DNA of 64,000 nucleotides from Calliopsis andreniformis. Its lineage: Eukaryota; Arthropoda; Insecta; Hymenoptera; Andrenidae. Under the pieces are notes generated by a model. That model was not told the DNA's origin. It made no database searches and saw only the letters and a list, made by a program, of their open reading frames with translations. How positions within the stretch are numbered: position 1 is the stretch's first letter; each line of letters begins with the position of its first letter. The stretch is from contig NW_027480482.1 of NCBI RefSeq assembly GCF_051401765.1, positions 1,984,001 to 2,048,000 of the forward strand. The letters are read 5' to 3'. This document shows positions 27,515-39,600 of this stretch, piece by piece. Position numbers and translations under genes: made by a program.

Positions 27515-30500
27515 CCTCAACTCTCAATCCTCAATCCTCAGTCCTCAATCCTCAATGCTCAATCTTCAATCTTCAATACTCAATCTTCAATCCTCATACC
27601 TCAGTCCTCAAACCTCAATTCTGAATCCTCAATCCTGAACCCTCAATCCTCGGCCCTCAGTCCTCAACAATCAGTTGTCAATCCTCAATACTCAATAGAA
27701 TCTCCTCAATTCACAGCTTTCACTACGCAGTACTCAATCTGCAATCTTCAAACCTCTATCCACAAACATCAATTCTCATCACTCAACCCTCAACACTCAG
27801 TCCTCAATGTTCAATACTCAATCCTCATTCCTCAATCCTCAACCGTCAACCTTCAATCCTCAATACTCAATCTTCAATCCTCAATCCTGAATCCTCAATC
27901 CTCAATCCTCATTCTTCAATCCTCAGTACCCAATCCTCAATCTTCAATCCTCAATCCTCAATCCTCAATCCTCAATCCTCAATCCTCAATACTCAACCAT
28001 CAATCCTCAATTCTCAATACTCAATAGAGTATCCTGAATTCTCAGGATTCTATACTCAATCCTCAATCCTTAACCCTGAGCCCTCATTCACAATCCTCAA
28101 TCCTCAATCTTCAATCCTCAATTCTCAATCCTCAATCCTCAGCCCTCAGTCCTCAAACCTCAATCCTCAACCCTCAGCCCTCATCGTCAATCTTGAATCC
28201 TCAATCCTCAATCCTCAATCCCCAATACTCAATCTTCAATCCTCAATACTCTTTCTTCAATCCTCAATCCTCAATCCTCAATCCTCAATCCTCAATCCTC
28301 AATCCTCATCCTCAATCCTCAATCCTCAGTCTTCAATTCTCAGTACTCAATCTTCAATCCTCAATCCTCAATCCTCAATCCTCAATCCTCAATATTCAAT
28401 CGTCAGTCTTCAATCCTCAATACTCAATATTCAATACTCAATCCTCAATCCTCAATCCTCAATCCTCAATCCTCAATCCTCAATTCTCAATCCTCGATAC
28501 TCAGTCCTCAGTCCTCAATCCTCAATCCTCAATCCTCAGTCCTCAAACCTCAATCCTGAATCCTCATTCCTGAATCCTCAATCTTCAGCCCTCAGTCATC
28601 AACAATCAGTTGTCAATCCTAAATCCTCAATAGAATATCCTCAATTCACAGTTTTCAATACTCAATACTCAATCTGCAATCTTCAAACCTCTATACGCAA
28701 TCATCAATTCTCATCACTCAACACTCAACACTCAGTCCTCAATGCTCAATCCTCAATCCTCAATTCTCAATCTTCAATCCTCAATACTGAATCTTCAATC
28801 CTCAATCCTCAATCCTCAATACTCAATCCTCAATCCTCAATCTTCAACACTCAGCCCTCATCGTCAATCCTCAATCCTCAATCTTCAATACTCAGTCCCC
28901 AATCCACAATCTTCAATCCACAATACTCAATCCTTAATCGTCAATCCTCAATCCTCAATCCTCATTCTTCAATCCTCAGTACCCAATCCTCAATCTTCAA
29001 TCCTCAATCCTCAATCCTCAATCCTCAATCGTCAATCCTCATTCTTCAATCCTCAATACCCAATCCTCAATCTTCAATCCTCAATCCTGAGTCCTCAATT
29101 CTCAATCCTCAATCCTCAGGCCTCAGTCCTCAAACCTCAATCCTCAACCCTCAGCCCTCATCGTCAATCCTCAATCCTCAATCTTCAATCCTCAGTCCCC
29201 AATCCTCAATCATCAATCCTCAATACTCAATCCTTAATCCTCAATCCTCAGTCCTCAATCCTAAATCTTCAATTCTCAATCCTCGATCCTCAGTCCTCAG
29301 TCCTCAAACCTCAATCCTCAACTCTCAGCCCTCATCCTCAATCCTCAGTCCTCAGTCTTCAATCCTCAATCCTCAATCCGCAATACTCAACCTTCAATCC
29401 TCAATCCTTGGTCCTCAAACCTCAATTCTGAATCCTCAATCCTGAATCCTCAATCTTCAGACCTCAGTCATCAACAATCAGTTGTCAATCCTCAATCCTC
29501 AATAGAATATCCTCAATTCACAGTTTTCAATACTCAATACTCAATCTGCAATCTTCAAACCTCTATCCACAAACAACAATTCCCATTACTCAACCCTCAA
29601 CACTCAGTCCTCAATGTCCAATCCTCAATCCTCAATCCTCAATCCTCAATCGTCAATCTTCAATCCTCAATACTCAATCTTCGATCCTCAATCCTCAATC
29701 CTCAATCCTCAATCCTCAATCCTCATTCTTCAATCCTCAATACCCAATCCTCAATCTTCAATCCTCAATCCTCAATCCTCAATCCTCAATCCACAATACT
29801 CCTTCTTCAATCCTCAACACCCAATCCTCAATCTTCAATCCTCAATCCTCAATCCTCAATCTCCAATCTTCAATACTCAATCTCCAATCCTCAATCCTCA
29901 GACCTCAAACCTCAATTCTGAAACCTCAATTCTGAATCCTCATTCCTGAATCCTCAATCTTCAGCCCTCAGTCATCAACAATCAGTTGTCAATCCTCAAT
30001 CCTCAATAGAATATCCTCAATTCACATTTTTCAATACTCAATACCCAATCTGCAGTCTTCAAACCTCTATCGACAATCATCAATTCTCATCACTCAGCCC
30101 TCAACACTCAGTCCTCAATGCTCAATCCTCAATCCTCAATTCTCAATCTTCAATCCTCAATACTGAATCTTCAATCCTCAATCCTCAATCCTCAATACTC
30201 AATCCTCAATACTCAATCTTCAACACTCAGTCCCCAACCCTCAATCTTCAATCCTCAATACTCAATCCTCAATCCTCAATCCTCAATCCTCAAACCTCAA
30301 TCCTGAATACTCAATCTTCAATCCTCAATCCTCAATCCTCAATCCTCAAACCTCAATCCTCAACCATCAATCCTCAATCTTCAATACTCAATCCTCAATC
30401 CTCAATCCTCAATCGTCAATCTTCAATCCTCAATACTCAATCTTCGATCCTCAATCCTCAATCCTCAATCCTCAATCCTCAATCCTCATTCTTCAATCCT

Positions 30501-33500
30501 CAATACCCAATCCTCAATCTTCAATCCTCAATCCTCAATCCTCAATCCTCAATCCACAATACTCCTTCTTCAATCCTCAACACCCAATCCTCAATCTTCA
30601 ATCCTCAATCCTCAATCCTCAATCTCCAATCTTCAATACTCAATCTCCAATCCTCAATCCTCAGACCTCAAACCTCAATTCTGAAACCTCAATTCTGAAT
30701 CCTCATTCCTGAATCCTCAATCTTCAGCCCTCAGTCATCAACAATCAGTTGTCAATCCTCAATCCTCAATAGAATATCCTCAATTCACATTTTTCAATAC
30801 TCAATACCCAATCTGCAGTCTTCAAACCTCTATCGACAATCATCAATTCTCATCACTCAGCCCTCAACACTCAGTCCTCAATGCTCAATCCTCAATCCTC
30901 AATTCTCAATCTTCAATCCTCAATACTGAATCTTCAATCCTCAATCCTCAATCCTCAATACTCAATCCTCAATTCTCAATCTTCAACACTCAGTCCCCAA
31001 TCCTCAATCTTCAATCCTCAATACTCAATGCTCAATCCTCAATCCTCAATCCTCAATCCTCAATCCTGAATGCTCAATCTTCAATCCTCAATCCTCAATC
31101 CTCAATCCTCAATCCTCAATCCTCAACCATCAATCCTCAATCTTCAATACTCAACCCTCAATCCTCAATCCTCGATCCTCAATACTCAACCATCAATCCT
31201 CAATTCTCAATACTCAATAGAATATCCTGAATTCTCAGGATTCTATACTCAATCCTCAATCCTCGATCTTCAATCATCAATATTCAATCTTCAATCCTCA
31301 ATCCTCAATCCTCAATCCTCAATCCTCAATCATCAATCCTCAATCTTCAATACTCAAACCTCAATCCCTAATCCTCAATCCTCAATACTCAACCATCAAT
31401 CCTCAATTCCCAATACTCAATAGAATATCCTGAAATCTCAGGATTCTATACTCAAACCTCAATCCTCAGCCCTGAGCCCTCATTCACAATCCTCAATCCT
31501 CAATCCTCAATCCTCAATCCTCAATTCTCAATTCTCAATCCTCAGCCCTCAGTCCTCAAACCTCAATCATCAACCCTCAGCCCACGTCCTCAATCTTCAA
31601 TCCTCAATCCTCAATCCTCAATCCCCAATCCTCAATCTTCAATCCACAATACTCTTTCTTCAATCCTCAATCCTCAATCCTCAATCCTCAATCCTCATTC
31701 TTCAATCCTCAATACCCAATCCTCAATCTTCAATCCTCAATCCTCAATCCTCAATTCTCAATCCTCAATCCTCAATCCTCAGTCCTCGAACCTCAATTCT
31801 GAATCCGCTTTCCTGAATCCTCAATCTTCAGCCCTCAGTAATCAACAATCAGTTGTCAATCCTCAATCCTCAATAGAATAGCCTCAATTCAGAGTTTTCA
31901 ATACTCAATACTCAATCTGCAATCTTCAAACCTCTATCCACAATCATCAATCCTCATCACTCAACCCTCAACACTCAGTCCTCAATGCTCAATCCTCAAT
32001 CCTCAATTCTCAATCTTCAATCCTCAATACTGAATCTTCAATCCTCAATCCTCAATCCTCAATACTCAATCCTCAATCCTCAATCTTCAACACTCAGTCC
32101 CCAATCCTCAATCTTCAATCCTCAATACTCAATCCTCAATCCTCAATCCTCAATCCTCAATCCTCAATCCTGAATGCTCAATCTTCAATCCTCAATCCTC
32201 AATCCTCAATCCTCAATCCTCAATCCTCAATCATCAATCCTCAATCTTCAATACTCAATCCTCAATCCTCAATACTCAATCTTCAATCATCAATATTCAT
32301 TCTTCAATCCTCAATCCTCAATCCTCAATCCTCAATCCTCAATCCTCAAACCTCAATGTTCAATCCTCAATACCCAATCCTCAATCTTCAATCCTCAATA
32401 GTCAATCCTCAATCCACAATCCTCAATCCTCAATCCTCAGACCTTAAACCACAATCCTGAATCCCCAATCCTGAGTCCTCAATCTTCAGCACTCAGTCCT
32501 AAACAATGAGTTGTCAATCCTCAATCGTCAATAGAATATCCTCAGCTCAGAGCTATCAATACGCAATACTCAGTCTGCAATCTTCAAATCTCTATCCACA
32601 AACATCAATTCTCATCACTCAACCCTCAACACTCAGTCCCCAATCTTCAATCTTCAATCCTCAATCCTCAATCCTCAATCCTCAATCCTCAATCCTCAAT
32701 TCCCAATCCTCGATCCTCAGTCCTCAGTCCTCAAACCTCAATCCTCAACCCTCAGCCCTCATCCTCAATCCTCAATCCTCAATCTTCAATCCTCAGTCCT
32801 CGATCCTCAATCCTCAATCCTCAATCCTCAATCCTCAGTCCTCAAACCTCAATCCTGAATCCTCAATCCTGAATCTTCAATCTTCAGACCTCAGACCTCA
32901 ACAATCAGTTGTCAATCCTCAATCCTCAATAGAATATCACTAATTCACAGTTTTCAATACTCAATACTCAATCTGCAATCCGCAAATCTCTATCCACAAA
33001 CATCAATTCTCATCACTCAACCCTCAACACTCAGTCCCCAATCCTCAATCTTCAATCCTCAATCCTCAATCCTCAATCCTCAATCCTCAATCTTCAATCC
33101 TCAATTCTCAATCTTGAATCCCCAATACTCAATCTTCAATCCTCAATCCTCAATCCTCAATCCTCAATCCTCAATCCTCAATCCTCAGTCCTCATTCTTC
33201 AATCCTCAATACCCAATCCTCAATCTTCAATCCTCAATCCTCAATCCTCAATTCTCAATCATCAATCCTCAGTCCTCAGTCCTCAAACCTCAATCCTCAA
33301 CCCTCATACCTCATCCTCAATCCTCAATCCTCAATCCTCAATCCTCAATCTTCAATCCTCAATACTCAATCTTCAATCCTCAATCCTCAGACCTCGAACC
33401 TCAATTGTGAATCCGCAATCCTGAATCCTCAGTCCTGAATCCTCAATCTTCAGCCGTCGGTCCACAACAATCAATTGTCAATTCTCAATCCTCAATCGAA

Positions 33501-33727
33501 TATCCTCAAATCACAGTTTTCAATACCCAATCCCCATTCTTCAATCTTCAAATCTCAATCCACAAACATCAATTCTCATCACTCAACCCTCAACACTCAG
33601 TCATCAATCTTCAATCCTCAATTCTCAATCCTCAATCTTCAATCCTCACTACTCAATCTTCAATCCTCAATCCTCAACTCTCAATCTTCAATACTCAACC
33701 CTCAATCCTCAATCCACAATCCTCAAT
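27515..33727 (+). repeat. HOR-C unit 2, 6213 bp, with 763-bp duplication
   Basis: It contains landmarks at 27669, 28604, 29476, 29980, 30743, 31847, 32505, 32903 and 33469 and hairpins at 28024, 31217 and 31420. It equals unit 1 plus a 763-bp internal tandem duplication. Its left part shares variants with unit 3 and its right part with unit 1. Confidence 0.87.
29648..31173 (+). repeat. 763-bp tandem duplication with mixed parentage
   Basis: The marker tcgtcaatcttc at about 29648 recurs at about 30411, and the L landmark at 29980 recurs at 30743. The length, 763 bp, is exactly 109 heptads. The first copy carries the unit-3 variants of the 62-codon stretch (30118 equals 36331). The second carries the unit-1 variants (30881 equals 24668). 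The junction lies in a run of plain heptads. Confidence 0.85.
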
Positions 33728-36625
33728 CCTCAACTCTCAATCCTCAATCCTCAGTCCTCAATCCTCAATGCTCAATCTTCAATCTTCAATACTCAATCTT
33801 CAATCCTCATACCTCAGTCCTCAAACCTCAATTCTGAATCCTCAATCCTGAACCCTCAATCCTCGGCCCTCAGTCCTCAACAATCAGTTGTCAATCCTCA
33901 ATACTCAATAGAATCTCCTCAATTCACAGCTTTCACTACGCAGTACTCAATCTGCAATCTTCAAACCTCTATCCACAAACATCAATTCTCATCACTCAAC
34001 CCTCAACACTCAGTCCTCAATGTTCAATACTCAATCCTCATTCCTCAATCCTCAACCGTCAACCTTCAATCCTCAATACTCAATCTTCAATCCTCAATCC
34101 TGAATCCTCAATCCTCAATCCTCATTCTTCAATCCTCAGTACCCAATCCTCAATCTTCAATCCTCAATCCTCAATCCTCAATCCTCAATCCTCAATCCTC
34201 AATACTCAACCATCAATCCTCAATTCTCAATACTCAATAGAGTATCCTGAATTCTCAGGATTCTATACTCAATCCTCAATCCTTAACCCTGAGCCCTCAT
34301 TCACAATCCTCAATCCTCAATCTTCAATCCTCAATTCTCAATCCTCAATCCTCAGCCCTCAGTCCTCAAACCTCAATCCTCAACCCTCAGCCCTCATCGT
34401 CAATCTTGAATCCTCAATCCTCAATCCTCAATCCCCAATACTCAATCTTCAATCCTCAATACTCTTTCTTCAATCCTCAATCCTCAATCCTCAATCCTCA
34501 ATCCTCAATCCTCAATCCTCATCCTCAATCCTCAATCCTCAGTCTTCAATTCTCAGTACTCAATCTTCAATCCTCAATCCTCAATCCTCAATCCTCAATC
34601 CTCAATATTCAATCGTCAGTCTTCAATCCTCAATACTCAATATTCAATACTCAATCCTCAATCCTCAATCCTCAATCCTCAATCCTCAATCCTCAATTCT
34701 CAATCCTCGATACTCAGTCCTCAGTCCTCAATCCTCAATCCTCAATCCTCAGTCCTCAAACCTCAATCCTGAATCCTCATTCCTGAATCCTCAATCTTCA
34801 GCCCTCAGTCATCAACAATCAGTTGTCAATCCTAAATCCTCAATAGAATATCCTCAATTCACAGTTTTCAATACTCAATACTCAATCTGCAATCTTCAAA
34901 CCTCTATACGCAATCATCAATTCTCATCACTCAACACTCAACACTCAGTCCTCAATGCTCAATCCTCAATCCTCAATTCTCAATCTTCAATCCTCAATAC
35001 TGAATCTTCAATCCTCAATCCTCAATCCTCAATACTCAATCCTCAATCCTCAATCTTCAACACTCAGCCCTCATCGTCAATCCTCAATCCTCAATCTTCA
35101 ATACTCAGTCCCCAATCCACAATCTTCAATCCACAATACTCAATCCTTAATCGTCAATCCTCAATCCTCAATCCTCATTCTTCAATCCTCAGTACCCAAT
35201 CCTCAATCTTCAATCCTCAATCCTCAATCCTCAATCCTCAATCGTCAATCCTCATTCTTCAATCCTCAATACCCAATCCTCAATCTTCAATCCTCAATCC
35301 TGAGTCCTCAATTCTCAATCCTCAATCCTCAGGCCTCAGTCCTCAAACCTCAATCCTCAACCCTCAGCCCTCATCGTCAATCCTCAATCCTCAATCTTCA
35401 ATCCTCAGTCCCCAATCCTCAATCATCAATCCTCAATACTCAATCCTTAATCCTCAATCCTCAGTCCTCAATCCTAAATCTTCAATTCTCAATCCTCGCT
35501 CCTCAGTCCTCAGTCCTCAAACCTCAATCCTCAACTCTCAGCCCTCATCCTCAATCCTCAGTCCTCAGTCTTCAATCCTCAATCCTCAATCCGCAATACT
35601 CAACCTTCAATCCTCAATCCTTGGTCCTCAAACCTCAATTCTGAATCCTCAATCCTGAATCCTCAATCTTCAGACCTCAGTCATCAACAATCAGTTGTCA
35701 ATCCTCAATCCTCAATAGAATATCCTCAATTCACAGTTTTCAATACTCAATACTCAATCTGCAATCTTCAAACCTCTATCCACAAACAACAATTCCCATT
35801 ACTCAACCCTCAACACTCAGTCCTCAATGTCCAATCCTCAATCCTCAATCCTCAATCCTCAATCGTCAATCTTCAATCCTCAATACTCAATCTTCGATCC
35901 TCAATCCTCAATCCTCAATCCTCAATCCTCAATCCTCATTCTTCAATCCTCAATACCCAATCCTCAATCTTCAATCCTCAATCCTCAATCCTCAATCCTC
36001 AATCCACAATACTCCTTCTTCAATCCTCAACACCCAATCCTCAATCTTCAATCCTCAATCCTCAATCCTCAATCTCCAATCTTCAATACTCAATCTCCAA
36101 TCCTCAATCCTCAGACCTCAAACCTCAATTCTGAAACCTCAATTCTGAATCCTCATTCCTGAATCCTCAATCTTCAGCCCTCAGTCATCAACAATCAGTT
36201 GTCAATCCTCAATCCTCAATAGAATATCCTCAATTCACATTTTTCAATACTCAATACCCAATCTGCAGTCTTCAAACCTCTATCGACAATCATCAATTCT
36301 CATCACTCAGCCCTCAACACTCAGTCCTCAATGCTCAATCCTCAATCCTCAATTCTCAATCTTCAATCCTCAATACTGAATCTTCAATCCTCAATCCTCA
36401 ATCCTCAATACTCAATCCTCAATACTCAATCTTCAACACTCAGTCCCCAACCCTCAATCTTCAATCCTCAATACTCAATCCTCAATCCTCAATCCTCAAT
36501 CCTCAAACCTCAATCCTGAATACTCAATCTTCAATCCTCAATCCTCAATCCTCAATCCTCAAACCTCAATCCTCAACCATCAATCCTCAATCTTCAATAC
36601 TCAATCCTCAATCCTCAATCCTCAA
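33728..36625 (+). repeat. HOR-C unit 3, partial
   Basis: It contains landmarks at 33882, 34817, 35689 and 36193 and a hairpin at 34237. It follows unit 2 at an offset of 6213 bp until about 36625, where unit 2 turns into its 763-bp duplication and this unit turns into mosaic sequence. A private substitution is tcctcgctcc near 35490 (tcctcgatcc in the other units). Confidence 0.83.
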
Positions 36626-39600
36626 TCCTCAATACTCAACCATCAATCCTCAATTCTCAATACTCAATGGAATATCCTGAATTCTCAGGATTCTATACTC
36701 AAACCTCAATCCTCAGCCCTGAGCCCTCATTCACAATCCTCAGTCCTCAATCCTCAATCCTCAATACTCAACCATCAATCCTCAATTCTCAATACTCAAT
36801 AGAATATCCTTAATTCTCAGGATTCTATACTCAAACCTCAATCCTCATCCCTGAGCCCTCATTCACAATCCTCAATCCTCAATCCTCAATCCTCAACTCT
36901 CAATCCTCAATCCTCAGCCCTCAGTCCTCAAACCTCAATCGTCAACCCTCAGCCCTCATCCTCAATCATCAATCCTCAATCCTCAATCCTCAATCCCCAA
37001 TCCTCAATCTTCAATCCTCAATACTCTTTCTTCAATCCTCAATCCTCAATCCTCAATCCTCAATCCTCATTCTTCAATCCTCAATACCCAATCCTCTATC
37101 TTCAATCCTCAATCCTCAATCCTCAATTCTCAATCCTCAATCCTCAATCCTCAGACCTCAAACATCAATACTCAGCCCTCAGTCCTCGTCCTCAATCCAC
37201 AGCCCTCAATCCTCAATCCTCAACCTTCAGTCATCAATATTCAATCTTCAATCCCCAATCCTCAATCCCCAATCCTCAATCCTCAAACCTCAATGTTCAA
37301 TCCTCAATACTCAATCCTCAATCCTCAATCCTCAGTCCTCAAACCACAATCCTGAATCCTCAATCCTGAATCCTCAATCTTCGGCACTCAGTCCTCAACA
37401 ATCAGTTGTCAATCCTCAATCCTCAATAGGATATCCTCAGTTCAGAGTTTTCAATACGCAATACTCAGTCTGCAATCTTCAAATCTCTATCCACAAACAT
37501 CAATTCTCATCACGCAACCCTCAACACTCAGTCCCCAATCCTCAATCTTCAATCCTGAATCCTCAATCCTCAATAGAATATCATCAATTCACACCTTTCA
37601 ATACTCAATACTCAACCTGCAATCTTCAAATCTCTATCCACAAACATCAATTCTCATCACTCAACCCTCAACACTCAGTCCCCAATCCTCAATCTTAAAT
37701 CCTCAATCATCAAGCCCCAATCCTCAATTCTCAATCTTTAATCCCCAATACTCAATCTTCAATCCTCAATCCTCAATCCTCAATCCTCAATCCACAATCC
37801 TCAATCCTCAATCCTCATTCTTCAATCCTCAATACCCAGTCCTCAATCTTCAATCCTCAATCCTCAATCCTCAATTCTCAATCCTCAATCCTCAGTCCTC
37901 AGTCCTCAAACCTCAATCCTCAACCCTCAGCCCTCATAGTCGATCCTCAATCCTCAATCCTCAATCCTCAATCTTCAATCCTGAATACTCAATCTTCAAT
38001 CCTCAATCCTCAGTCCTCGAACCTCAATTCTGAATCCGCATTCCTGAATCCTCAATCTTCAGCCCTCAGTCATCAACAATCAGTTGTCAATCCTCAATCC
38101 TCAATAGAATATCCTCAATTCATAGTTTTCAATACTCAATACTCAATCTGCAATCTTCAAACCTCTATCCACAATCATCAATTCTCATCACTCAACCCTC
38201 AACACTCAGTCCTCAATGCTCAATCCTCAATCCTCAATTCTCAATCTTCAATCCTCAATACTGAATATTCAATCCTCAATCCTCAATCCTCAATCCTCAA
38301 TCCTGAATACTCAATCTTCTATCCTAAATCCTCAATCCTCAATCCTCAATACTCAACCATCAATCCTCAATTCTCAATACTCAATAGAATATCCTGAATT
38401 CTCAGGGATCTATACTCAAACCTCAATCCTCAACCCTGAGCCCTCATTCACAATCCTCAATCCTGAATCCTCAATCATCAGTCCTCAATCTTCAATACTC
38501 AATCCTCAATCCTCAGCCCTCAGTCCTCAAACCTCAATCCTCAACCCTCAGCCCACATACTCAATCTTCAATCCTCAATTCTCAATCCTCAATCCCCAAT
38601 CCTCAATCTTCAATCCTCAATACTCAATCCTCAATCCTCAATCCTCAACCTTCAATCCTCAATACTCTTTCTTCAATCCTCAATCCTCAATCCGCAAGCC
38701 TCAATCCTCATTATTCAATCCTCAACACCCAATCCTCAATCTTCAGTCCTCAATCCTCAATCCTCAATTCTCAATCCTCAATCCTCAATCCTCAGTCCTC
38801 GAACCTCAATTCTGAATCCGCATTCCTGAATCCTCAATCTTCAGCCCTCTGTCATAAACAATCAGTTGTCAATCCTCAATCCTCAATAGAATATCCTCAG
38901 TTCGCAGTTTTCAATACTCAATACTCAATCTGCAATCTTCAAACCACTATCCACAATCATCAATTCTCGTCACTCAAACCTCAACACTCAGTCCTCAATG
39001 CTCAATCCTCAATCCTCAATTCTCAATTTTCAATCCTCAATACTGAATCTTCAATCCACAATCCTCAATCCTCAATACTCAATCCTCAATCCTCAATCTT
39101 CAATCCTCAGTCCCCAATCCTCAATCTTCAATCCTCAATACTCAATCCTCAATCCTCAATCCTCAATCCTCAATCGTCAATACTCAAACATCAATCCTCA
39201 ATTCTCAATACTCAATATAATATTCTGAATTCTCAGGATTCTATACTCAAACCTCAATCCTCAACCCTGAGCCCTCATTCACAATCCTCAATCCTCAATC
39301 CTCAATCCTCAATTCTCAATCCTCAATCCCCAATCCTCAATCCTCAATACTCAACCATCAATCCTCAATTCTCAATACTCAATAGAAAACCTTAATTCTC
39401 AGGATTCTATACTCAAACCTCAATCCTCAACCCTGAGCCCTCATTCACAATCCTCATTCCTCAATCCTCAATCCTAAACTCTCAATCCTCAATCCTCAGC
39501 CCTCGGTCCTCAAACCTCAATCCTCAAGCCTCAGCCCTCATCCTCAATCTTCAATCCTCAATCCTCAATCCTCAATCCCCAATCCTCAATCTTCAATCCT

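Larger units (their letters stand above)
22065..36625 (+). repeat. HOR-C array (two full units, one partial)
   Basis: The L spacing barcode is 935, 872, 504, 1104, 658, 398, 566, 413 (sum 5450), starting at 22219, 27669 and 33882. The second unit has an additional 763-bp interval and totals 6213 bp. The 504, 1104, 658, 398 part is a HOR-B-like module, so HOR-C is nested: one HOR-B half plus about 2.79 kb of other modules. Units are nearly identical; the 229-codon stretches at 23292, 28742 and 34955 translate the same except for one residue in the third. Confidence 0.9.
1..39140 (+). repeat. Super-repeat copy 1 (about 39-40 kb period)
   Basis: The order of landmarks from the left edge restarts at about 39141. 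Hairpins at 74 and 241 match those at 39215 and 39382, and the landmark at 681 matches 39829. Further right, 5985, 7676, 8752, 17408, 19163, 20086, 21169, 22219 and 23154 match 46385, 48090, 49166, 57435, 59190, 60113, 61210, 62658 and 63593. Offsets run from about 39.14 kb at the left edge to 40.0-40.4 kb elsewhere; the drift is explained by identifiable insertions and deletions. This copy consists of a HOR-A array, a transition, three HOR-B units, two full and one partial HOR-C units, and a mosaic block. The phase of the true period is arbitrary because the window edge cuts the array. Confidence 0.85.
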
